The notes under the pieces were generated by a model that saw only the letters and a program-made list of their open reading frames with translations, did not search any database and was not told the origin of the DNA. A program made the translations under genes and the position numbers. A DNA stretch of 5,017 nt from JBBIII01 sp037446575 (GTDB lineage: Bacteria > Bacteroidota > Ignavibacteria > UBA10030), in the NCBI GenBank assembly GCA_037446575.1, contig JBBIII010000122.1:1-5017 (forward strand). Direction: 5' to 3'. This document shows, in pieces, positions 1-4,879 of this stretch (position 1 is the first letter of the stretch; the number at the start of each line of letters is the position of its first letter).

Positions 1-246
1 CAAAACTATCCAAATCCGTTTAACCCAACAACGATTATTCAATACACTATACCAACTGCAACTCATGTTACTTTGAAAATTGTGAATATGTTGGGTCAAA
101 CTATTGCCACTTTGGTTGATGAGAGACAAGAAGCAAAAACTTATGTAAAAGAATTCGATGCTTCTAAGTTAGCTTCAGGTATTTACTTCTATCAAATCAG
201 AGCCGGCAACTTTGTATCAACGAAGAAGATGGTCCTGATGAAATAA
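1..246 (+). CDS. C-terminal end of a T9SS-secreted protein (type A sorting domain), 5' partial
   Basis: The open frame runs from the first base to a TAA stop and gives 81 residues; the rest of the gene lies to the left. The visible part is almost entirely a type IX secretion system type A C-terminal sorting domain. It starts with QNYPNPFNPTT, continues with the LGQTIATLVDE strand-turn segment, and ends with the ASGIYFYQIRAG and STKKMVLMK segments. In known T9SS substrates this beta-sandwich tail directs the protein across the outer membrane and is usually removed or linked to a surface anchor. The catalytic or binding part of the protein is outside the window, so its function cannot be stated. 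An intrinsic terminator follows about 50 bases after the stop, so this is the last gene of its unit. The domain call is firm; the product identity is open. Confidence 0.9.
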   Translation, partial: QNYPNPFNPTTIIQYTIPTATHVTLKIVNMLGQTIATLVDERQEAKTYVKEFDASKLASGIYFYQIRAGNFVSTKKMVLMK

Positions 247-292
247 ATTAAAAAATTTATAGACCTTACAATTCTATATTTGTATTAATATT

Positions 293-326
293 AAAAACCC
301 AATCAGTATTCTGGTTGGGTTTTTTT
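293..326 (+). terminator. Rho-independent terminator after the T9SS-tail gene
   Basis: A 9-bp stem pairs CCCAATCAG (298-306) with CTGGTTGGG (311-319), with one G-T wobble and a TATT loop. It is preceded by five A (293-297) and followed by seven T (320-326). The A-tract and T-tract make it potentially bidirectional, but no convergent gene is present, so it most likely ends the transcript of the gene stopping at 246. Confidence 0.9.
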
Positions 327-353
327 GAATATGTATTCTCTTTTCCTTAGATT
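325..353 (+). promoter_or_regulatory. Candidate sigma-70-type promoter for the GlcG/HbpS-like gene
   Basis: TTGAAT (325-330) and TAGATT (348-353) are separated by exactly 17 bases, each matching four of six consensus positions. Transcription would start near 360, giving a leader of about 40 bases before the ATG at 402. The location directly after a terminator makes a promoter expected in 327-400, but the boxes are weak and the match could be chance. Confidence 0.3.
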
Positions 354-401
354 TTATTTGTTAAATAACAAAAAACCGACTTATACCAGAAAGGGACAAA
401 A

Positions 402-875
402 ATGAAAAATTTGTTTATCGGAATATTACTTATCAGTATCTCGTTTATTTCACTTGTCAACGCTCAAACAATAACAAAGAAAACTTTATCACTCGAAGCC
501 GCTAAGAAAATATCCGCAACTGCAGAAGCGGAAGCTATAAAAAATAAATGGAATATGGCGATAGCGATAGTTGACGACGGAGGCAACCTTGTTTATTTTG
601 CTCGAATTGATTATACACAAATTGGAAGCATTGATGTAGCGATTGAAAAAGCGAAGACAGCAATATCTTTCAGGCGATCAACCAAGCAATACCAAGAGCG
701 AGTGCAAGGAGGGGCAAATTTTATACTTAGTGTTCCCGGAATCATTCCGGTCGAAGGCGGATTACCAATTATTTTGGATGGTCAATTTATTGGCGCAATT
801 GGTGTTAGTGGCGGAACGCCTGAACAAGATGGAATTGTCGCAAAAGCGGGTTTAGACGCATTTTTAGAAAAATAA
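402..875 (+). CDS. Exported GlcG/HbpS-family (DUF336, haem-degrading domain) protein
   Basis: This 157-residue protein has a Sec signal peptide: MKNLFIG, a hydrophobic stretch to about residue 18, then VNA before Q22. The remainder is one GlcG/HbpS domain (about residues 28-155), recognisable from AIAIVDDGGNLVYFARID (53-70), KAKTAISFRRST (83-94), the VEGGLPIILDGQFIGAIGVSGG block (117-138) and EQDGIVAKAG (141-150). Family members include Streptomyces HbpS, an extracellular haem-binding protein, and GlcG of the glycolate locus, whose role is unclear. No glycolate oxidase genes are nearby, so the export signal favours an HbpS-like periplasmic or surface role, possibly haem or another small ligand; this is inference. 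The length is normal for an exported single-domain member. The ATG is preceded by AGAAAGGGA (388-396), which supports this start. It appears to be monocistronic, between a terminator at 326 and a 229-base gap. No terminator is evident after it. Confidence 0.88.
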   Translation: MKNLFIGILLISISFISLVNAQTITKKTLSLEAAKKISATAEAEAIKNKWNMAIAIVDDGGNLVYFARIDYTQIGSIDVAIEKAKTAISFRRSTKQYQERVQGGANFILSVPGIIPVEGGLPIILDGQFIGAIGVSGGTPEQDGIVAKAGLDAFLEK

Positions 876-1104
876 TTGCCTGGTTCTTTGAAAATTTCAG
901 AATTATTTACCAGCCGGCTTTGCGGTATTTAAAGAAATAGTCGAAATTCCAATTTGATTTTTGCCGTTCTTTTTGCTGGCTTGCAGACTGCAGAAAAAAT
1001 CCCTAACATTCCCATATAAATTCATAGTTTATGTTCTAAATTATTTATCTAATTGGTCTGTAAGATTTAGACGAAATTAATCTATCAAACAAAAGGAGAA
1101 TAGC

Positions 1105-1953
1105 ATGCTTTTAAAAGCCATCAAATTTACAGTCATTTCTATTTTCGTTTTTAGTCATATACTGATTGCAGGTCAAAAAATCAAATACAAATTTGAAAAA
1201 GGGAGGGATTATAAATACTCTACTTCTATAGAAAGTAAAATAGAGGGACAGGCAATGGGACAAGAATTTACGCTCACTTCAGCCGCATTTGTTGATTATA
1301 CGATTAACAGTAAGGGACTAAATGAAAACGTTTATAATCTTACAGTAACTTTCGATAAATTCGATATAAAAATTAATCTGCCGATGATGGGATTTAATGA
1401 CAGCACAATTTCTATGAAAGAATATTTAGGCAAGCGAGTTAAAGTTGCATTAACTGATTTAGGAAAAACTCTTTCTATCGATCCAATTGATACTATTCAA
1501 CCATCTCGCATCCAATCTATGGCAAATCTAACACCGAATGAATTATTTAAAAATCTACTTTTACAACTTCCCAACAAGGAATTAGACGTGAACAGTTCGT
1601 GGAAAAATGACTCTCCCGATACAACATCTAGAAGAGGAATGAAAGTAATTTCTAAACAAAACATTGAGATGAAGGTAGTCGGAGTTGAAAAAGAGTTAGA
1701 TTTAGAATGTTGGAAAATTAGCGTTAGCGGCGTAAATATTTTAGAAGGAAGCGGCTCGCAACAAGGTAATGACATAACTATAGATGGTTCAAATAAAATA
1801 AATGGAACGGTATTATTTGCGCCAAAGGAAGGTTTATTAACGTCATCAAAGACATCAGTTGAATCTGACATGACAACTACATTTACTGGCGCAAACACAG
1901 GTGCGTCTACAATGATAATAAACACAACAAGTAAAACTACATTGTTAAAGTAA
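1105..1953 (+). CDS. Secreted beta-rich protein of uncertain family (DUF6263-like)
   Basis: The gene encodes 282 residues with an N-terminal signal peptide: K4 and K7, a hydrophobic core at about 8-21, and likely cleavage near LIA-G at 22/23. The mature part opens with QKIKYKFEKGRDYKYST and is a series of short alternating, probably beta, segments (KYSTSIESKIEGQ, TSAAFVDYTINSKG, NVYNLTVTFDKFDIKI), with a second half that includes ECWKISVSG (201-209), GTVLFAPKEGLLTSSKTSVES and a Thr/Ser-rich tail. The KGxxYKY opening and the layout resemble the DUF6263 group of secreted Bacteroidota proteins, but I see no diagnostic motif, so the family is tentative. No enzyme signature is visible. The start is fixed by AAAAGGAGAA (1091-1100) just ahead of the ATG. 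The aminopeptidase gene begins 12 bases after its stop, so the two are probably co-transcribed and may act in the same periplasmic or extracellular process. Confidence 0.75.
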   Translation: MLLKAIKFTVISIFVFSHILIAGQKIKYKFEKGRDYKYSTSIESKIEGQAMGQEFTLTSAAFVDYTINSKGLNENVYNLTVTFDKFDIKINLPMMGFNDSTISMKEYLGKRVKVALTDLGKTLSIDPIDTIQPSRIQSMANLTPNELFKNLLLQLPNKELDVNSSWKNDSPDTTSRRGMKVISKQNIEMKVVGVEKELDLECWKISVSGVNILEGSGSQQGNDITIDGSNKINGTVLFAPKEGLLTSSKTSVESDMTTTFTGANTGASTMIINTTSKTTLLK

Positions 1954-1965
1954 TAAGGTCTATTA

Positions 1966-3402
1966 ATGCGGTTGAAAGTAATTTTATTTATTCTTGGTTT
2001 TTCTTTTACTCAACAATCATTCGGTTGTATTGAGAATGATGAAATCAAAGCGGAAGAATATCGCCAGCGCCGCACTTCTGTAATGACGAAAATGGATTCC
2101 GGCTCCGTAGCAATTTTCCGTGCGAATGATATTGATAATCGAAATGCTGATGTTGATTATAAATATAGACAGAATGACAACTTCCTTTATCTTACAGGTT
2201 GCAATGAATCAAATTCCACATTGATTCTCGTACCGGAGGGATTTCAAATTGACAGCGTTACGTTTGCAAAGGAGATATTATTTGTGCGTGCTCGGTCAAA
2301 AAGCTGGTCGGGTGAAAATTTAGGTGTAGAAGGCGCTATAGAATCACTCGGTTTCGATGGAACTACAAGCATTGCACTTTCTAATGATAAACTAAAGGAG
2401 ATGCTTCCTCAAATTCTTCAATCGAAAAAGATATTGTATTATTCGCCCGTTCTGCCGGATGTTATTTTCGAACCAGTTACAGATAAAAAATTTATTACTC
2501 TGCGTGAAGTTAAAAAAGGGCTGGAAGAAAAATATCCGAATATAGCGCTCAAGCAGTCAGGACTTTTAGTTAATGAGCTAAGAATGATCAAGTCTGAAAA
2601 TGAAATAGCTCTGATTCAAAAAGCAGTTAACGCAACCGTTGCAGGATTTATAGAAGCCGCGAAAAGCTGTGAACCGGAAATGTATGAATATGAATTGCAG
2701 GCGATTATCGAGTATTGTTTTACAAAATCAGGATGCGAATTTTATGGTTTTCCGTCAATTGTAGGTTCGGGACCCAACACGCTCCTTTACCATTATAACG
2801 CAAATCGGCGAAAAATGAAAAGCGGCGACCTTGTTGTAATGGATATCGGCGCTGAATATCGCGGCTACTCGGCAGATGTTACGAGAACAATTCCGGTGAA
2901 TGGAAAATATTCGCCAGAACAAAAAGCGATTTATGAAATCGTACTAAGCGCGCAGGATTCAGCTATAATGGTTATTAAACCGAATGAAATGATGAATTCT
3001 ATTAGTAAAAAAGCATTGGAAGTAATTGGAAATGGACTGATAAAATTAGGGATTATAAAAGAAAAAGAAGATGCGCGTAAATATTGTCCGCATGGAATAA
3101 GCCACTTTATTGGATTAGCCGTTCACGATGTCGGTTCAATGGGGAAATTGGAGCAAGGAATGATTTTAACGGTAGAGCCGGGAATTTATATCCCAGATAG
3201 CAGTGATTGCGACAAGAAATATTGGGGAATTGGTATCCGTATTGAAGATGACGTGCTTGTAACAAAAGATGGTTATAAAGTTCTATCCCAAACGGCGCCA
3301 AAAAAAATTAATGATATTGAAGACTTGATGAAAGAAAAAGGAATTGGTAATTTGGAAGTAGGAATGATGAGTAAAAAGTTAAAAGTAAAAAGTCAAAAGT
3401 AG
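1966..3402 (+). CDS. Exported Xaa-Pro aminopeptidase (aminopeptidase P, M24B metallopeptidase)
   Basis: This 478-residue enzyme removes an N-terminal residue preceding proline. It has an N-terminal aminopeptidase-P domain (about 28-180; YKYRQNDNFLYLTGCNES at 66-83 is typical) and a C-terminal pita-bread catalytic domain (about 210-445). All five dinuclear-metal ligands are visible: D293 (VMDIGAE), D304 (SADVTRT), H380 (HGISH), E404 (TVEPGIY) and E427 (RIEDD). So are H276 and H387 and the R425 next to the last ligand, with the same D-D (11) and E-E (23) spacings as E. coli PepP. Unlike E. coli PepP it begins with a signal peptide: residues 4-19 are hydrophobic, ending SFGC. SFG before C21 suits signal peptidase I; C21 would be a weak lipobox. 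The protein is therefore predicted periplasmic or membrane-anchored. AAGGT (1955-1959) lies just before the ATG and the upstream gene ends 12 bases earlier, so translation may be coupled. The last ten residues (SKKLKVKSQK) are encoded by 7-bp repeats and lie outside the fold; TAG is followed at once by an in-frame TAA. Confidence 0.93.
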   Translation: MRLKVILFILGFSFTQQSFGCIENDEIKAEEYRQRRTSVMTKMDSGSVAIFRANDIDNRNADVDYKYRQNDNFLYLTGCNESNSTLILVPEGFQIDSVTFAKEILFVRARSKSWSGENLGVEGAIESLGFDGTTSIALSNDKLKEMLPQILQSKKILYYSPVLPDVIFEPVTDKKFITLREVKKGLEEKYPNIALKQSGLLVNELRMIKSENEIALIQKAVNATVAGFIEAAKSCEPEMYEYELQAIIEYCFTKSGCEFYGFPSIVGSGPNTLLYHYNANRRKMKSGDLVVMDIGAEYRGYSADVTRTIPVNGKYSPEQKAIYEIVLSAQDSAIMVIKPNEMMNSISKKALEVIGNGLIKLGIIKEKEDARKYCPHGISHFIGLAVHDVGSMGKLEQGMILTVEPGIYIPDSSDCDKKYWGIGIRIEDDVLVTKDGYKVLSQTAPKKINDIEDLMKEKGIGNLEVGMMSKKLKVKSQK

Positions 3403-3488
3403 TAAGTATAAAGTAAGAATAAAGAAGTGAAGAAGGTTAAATAATAAATTTAAGAAGTAAGAAGTTAGGAATAAGAAGTTAAAGAAGT
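3370..3488. repeat. Degenerate heptamer tandem repeats (AGTNAAA / AAGAAGT), overlapping the peptidase 3' end
   Basis: From 3370, nine consecutive 7-base units keep register: AGTAAAA, AGTTAAA, AGTAAAA, AGTCAAA, AGTAGTA, AGTATAA, AGTAAGA, ATAAAGA, AGTGAAG (to 3432). After a less ordered A/T stretch, a second block in a different register runs AAGAAGT, AAGAAGT, TAGGAAT, AAGAAGT (3452-3479), then TAAAGAAGT. The + strand is nearly pure purine plus T with a single C. The first four units are inside the aminopeptidase gene. The pattern looks like slippage-generated simple sequence; no inverted ends or transposase are seen. Confidence 0.85.
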
Positions 3489-3499
3489 ATCAAGAGTTT

Positions 3500-3505
3500 T
3501 ATATT
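3500..3505 (+). promoter_or_regulatory. Candidate -10 box for the GAF-GGDEF gene
   Basis: TATATT matches five of six positions of TATAAT and would place the start near 3512, just ahead of the ribosome site. No convincing -35 box is present at the right distance because that position is occupied by the A-rich repeats. No terminator hairpin is visible between 3402 and 3528, so transcription may instead continue from the peptidase gene. Confidence 0.25.
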
Positions 3506-3514
3506 CGCATCCCA

Positions 3515-3524
3515 AAAGGAGGTG
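3515..3524 (+). promoter_or_regulatory. Near-perfect Shine-Dalgarno site for the GAF-GGDEF gene
   Basis: AAAGGAGGTG is a ten-base complement to the usual 16S rRNA 3' tail (CACCTCCTTT), four bases upstream of the ATG at 3529 (six from the GGAGG core). It fixes the start and argues for an SD-using lineage rather than typical Bacteroidia. Confidence 0.85.
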
Positions 3525-3528
3525 TCGT

Positions 3529-4530
3529 ATGGCTCACTTGAAACCTGAAGAGTGCCTAAGTTTTTTTTCTGAAGTACTGACATTACTAAAATCTACACAT
3601 GTGCCTGAAAAGGTTCTATCCTTAATTGTTGATCGACTAGTACGAGTATATGCGTGCCAAACTTGCGCGGTAATAAAAATTGATCCAGAAACTGAATATC
3701 TTAGAATAATTTCTGATCACAATTTATCGCATTTATTTGTAAATCGATATAAAATTCCAATAGGCACGGGGGCGATTGCAAAATTGCTTTTTACTGGTCG
3801 TCCAATTCTAATTACCGACGCGCTGCAAGAATCTGAACTTGCTGAGGAAATAAAATTAGAACACAGGTTTCGTTCGGCTGTATGCCTACAGATTTCTGCC
3901 GAAATGCGGACGTTAGGTTATTTATTTGTAGATTCTAAAGAGTCAAACGCTTTTTCTACAAATGATCTTCGTAATCTTCAAAGTTTTGCCGATCTCATTA
4001 GCATTACAATAAACAAGGCTTATTTGTACGAAAAAAATTTAAAATTAGATAAAGTTGATCATGAAACAGGTTTAGAAAAATACGCTCCATTTCTAGAACG
4101 GCTAAGCGCAAGCATTGTTAGGGCAAAAGAAAATAACGAATGTTTAGTTTTGTTGATGTTGGATATTGATAATTATAGACAAATTGAAGGAACATATGGA
4201 TTTGAATCTTCGAAGCTATTGTTGAGAGAGATTGCCGGGCTAATTAAATCTAAACTTCGGCATATAGATGCGGCGAGCAGATACGGATTTGACGAGATAA
4301 TTATTTTGCGCGAAACCATTTCGCTGGATGAAGGAATAAAATTTGCCGGTTTATTGCGGCAGATGATAGAACAAACTGAATTTACACCGAAGAAAATCAA
4401 AACTACTGTAAGCATCGGTGTTGCGGAGTTTCCCAAAAATGCAAATTCTGAAAAAGATCTTATGCTTTCGGCAAAAGAAGCTTTATACGATGCGCAACGA
4501 AGCGGAAAAAATCGGGTTGCACATATTTGA
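3529..4530 (+). CDS. GAF-GGDEF protein with degenerate active site and intact I-site (probable c-di-GMP receptor)
   Basis: The 333-residue protein has no signal peptide or membrane segment, so it is cytoplasmic. Residues about 25-165 form a GAF domain (ACQTCAVIKID, IPIGTGAIAKLLFTGRPILITDA, SAVCLQISAEMRTLGYLFVDS, then the FSTNDLRNLQSFADLISITINKA helix). Residues about 175-333 form a GGDEF domain (HETGL at 178-182, LDIDNY at 211-216, VSIGVAEFP at 294-302, GKNRV at 326-330). The signature is RYGFDEI (251-257) instead of RYGGDEF. Aligned without gaps to PleD, the guanine-contacting Asn335 and Asp344 correspond to E220 and K229, so GTP binding and cyclase activity are doubtful. The metal-site D212 and D255 remain. 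The product-inhibition I-site R244-H-I-D247 is intact at the normal distance. Degenerate GGDEF domains with an I-site, such as PopA and PelD, work as c-di-GMP receptors; PelD is also GAF-GGDEF but has membrane helices. Ligand of the GAF domain and output partner are unknown. It follows the repeat tract and precedes the structured RNA. Confidence 0.88.
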   Translation: MAHLKPEECLSFFSEVLTLLKSTHVPEKVLSLIVDRLVRVYACQTCAVIKIDPETEYLRIISDHNLSHLFVNRYKIPIGTGAIAKLLFTGRPILITDALQESELAEEIKLEHRFRSAVCLQISAEMRTLGYLFVDSKESNAFSTNDLRNLQSFADLISITINKAYLYEKNLKLDKVDHETGLEKYAPFLERLSASIVRAKENNECLVLLMLDIDNYRQIEGTYGFESSKLLLREIAGLIKSKLRHIDAASRYGFDEIIILRETISLDEGIKFAGLLRQMIEQTEFTPKKIKTTVSIGVAEFPKNANSEKDLMLSAKEALYDAQRSGKNRVAHI

Positions 4531-4541
4531 GGAAGCAATAC

Positions 4542-4634
4542 ATGGATGAAATAAAAGGGGATAATTGTATAACGAAGCTCCTCCCTCCCTGGCATCGTTA
4601 TATTTCGTGTTCGGTAAATATACCCAGAACATAG
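4542..4634 (+). CDS. Possible 30-residue ORF overlapping the structured RNA (doubtful)
   Basis: An ATG at 4542 opens a 30-codon frame ending in TAG. It is preceded by GAGGAAG (4529-4535), which overlaps the stop of the GAF-GGDEF gene and sits at a workable distance. The peptide starts MDEIKGDN, contains LLPPWH and two cysteines, and has no domain I recognise. The frame runs straight through the closing stem and the first two hairpins of the RNA candidate, so base pairing may explain the sequence better than coding does. It could also be a leader peptide or chance. Confidence 0.2.
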   Translation: MDEIKGDNCITKLLPPWHRYISCSVNIPRT

Positions 4635-4673
4635 AGTTTGCGGTAATGACGCGCCGCAGAAAAATTATCCCCT
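4556..4673 (+). ncRNA. Candidate structured RNA: four-way junction with 11-bp closing stem, family not recognised
   Basis: A perfect 11-bp inverted repeat, AGGGGATAATT (4556-4566) with AATTATCCCCT (4663-4673), encloses three consecutive hairpins. Hairpin 1 pairs TATAACGA (4568-4575) with TCGTTATA (4595-4602), eight perfect pairs around a C/U-rich loop. Hairpin 2 pairs TGTTC (4608-4612) with GAACA (4627-4631), extended by GGT/ACC across a two-base bulge, with loop AAATAT. Hairpin 3 pairs TGCGG (4639-4643) with CCGCA (4654-4658). Linkers are only 1-7 bases, so nearly every base is accounted for in a cloverleaf-like fold. By hand count the element is about 45% G+C, above its AT-rich right flank. 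It does not show the hallmarks of tmRNA, RNase P, SRP RNA, SAM, TPP, cobalamin or GEMM riboswitches that I can recall. A 6S-like RNA is conceivable but would need one long bulged hairpin rather than a junction. Strand is chosen from the terminator-like hairpin on the right; no convincing promoter is seen (weak TTGCAC at 4517 and TACATG at 4539). Confidence 0.6.
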
Positions 4674-4681
4674 ATACTTTT

Positions 4682-4713
4682 CCCGGTGTCTCTAAAAGTA
4701 CATCGGGGGTTTT
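4682..4713 (+). terminator. Terminator-like hairpin after the structured RNA
   Basis: CCCGGTGT (4682-4689) pairs with ACATCGGG (4700-4707) in eight pairs with one G-T wobble, around the ten-base loop CTCTAAAAGT. Two further G and four T follow, then an A/T-rich stretch. The T-tract is short, so termination may be partial. It lies eight bases after the closing stem of the RNA candidate and would define its 3' end near 4713. It would also end read-through from the GAF-GGDEF gene. Confidence 0.65.
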
Positions 4714-4878
4714 ATAAATAACCTATTGCATGAGTTTCAGGAGAGTGCATATTAATAATGAGATTTTTGGATTTCTGAGATACTATATAGCGATTTCTCC
4801 ATACTTAAAAATATTTTTTTAGGTAAAACAGTAACCGCTGAATGGTAAAATTAATAGATATTAGAAAGTATAATTTCT
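4714..4878. other. AT-rich intergenic stretch, no supported gene
   Basis: This is the right part of the 348-base gap between 4530 and 4879. It is AT-rich and has many stops. AGGAG at 4739-4743 is followed only by tiny frames (six codons from the ATG at 4758; 25 codons from a GTG at 4745 that is too close to the site), which I do not accept as genes. It should contain the promoter of the membrane protein gene, but no clear -35/-10 pair was found. Confidence 0.5.
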
Positions 4879-4879
4879 A
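4862..4879 (+). promoter_or_regulatory. Inverted repeat with embedded TATAAT at the start of the membrane protein gene
   Basis: TAGAAA (4862-4867) and TTTCTA (4874-4879) are perfect inverted copies separated by six bases. The centre includes an exact TATAAT (4869-4874), and the right arm ends on the A of the start codon. It could be an operator over a -10 box, or a small RNA hairpin hiding the only purine-rich ribosome site (AGAAAG). No -35 box is present at 17 bases, so the promoter reading is weak. Confidence 0.25.

Noticed and set aside
275..282. TATATTTG, matching the Bacteroidota -7 box TAnnTTTG
   Set aside because: There is no TTG at the -33 position, and transcription from here would run straight into the terminator at 293-326.
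643..855. 70-codon + frame inside the GlcG/HbpS-like gene
   Set aside because: It is an out-of-frame shadow of conserved GlcG/HbpS-domain sequence and has no ribosome site of its own.
876..1104. Possible terminator or RNA in the gap after the GlcG/HbpS-like gene (AGCCGGCT palindrome at 912-919; CCAGC 910-914 with GCTGG further right; GTCT/AGAC at 1056-1072)
   Set aside because: The pairings are short, widely spaced or lack a T-tract, and do not build a coherent fold; a short frame here (about 892-954) has no start or similarity.
1497..1925. Open frame of 142 codons on the - strand
   Set aside because: It lies wholly antisense to the secreted-protein gene, has no ribosome site and no recognisable domain; the + strand gene has a signal peptide and a strong ribosome site.
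3107..3301. 64-codon - strand frame inside the peptidase gene
   Set aside because: It is antisense to the region encoding three metal ligands and has no independent support.
3370..3488. CRISPR array
   Set aside because: The units are 7 bases, contiguous and degenerate, with no spacers and no cas genes.
4173..4595. Open frame of 140 codons on the - strand overlapping the GGDEF domain and the RNA element
   Set aside because: The + strand encodes clear GGDEF motifs over the same bases, and the antisense product shows no family features.
4556..4713. Assignment of the RNA element as 6S RNA, tmRNA, SRP RNA or a c-di-GMP riboswitch
   Set aside because: The hallmark sequences I know for these families are absent, and the fold is a four-way junction rather than the long bulged hairpin of 6S RNA. 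The neighbouring GGDEF gene alone does not justify a c-di-GMP riboswitch call.
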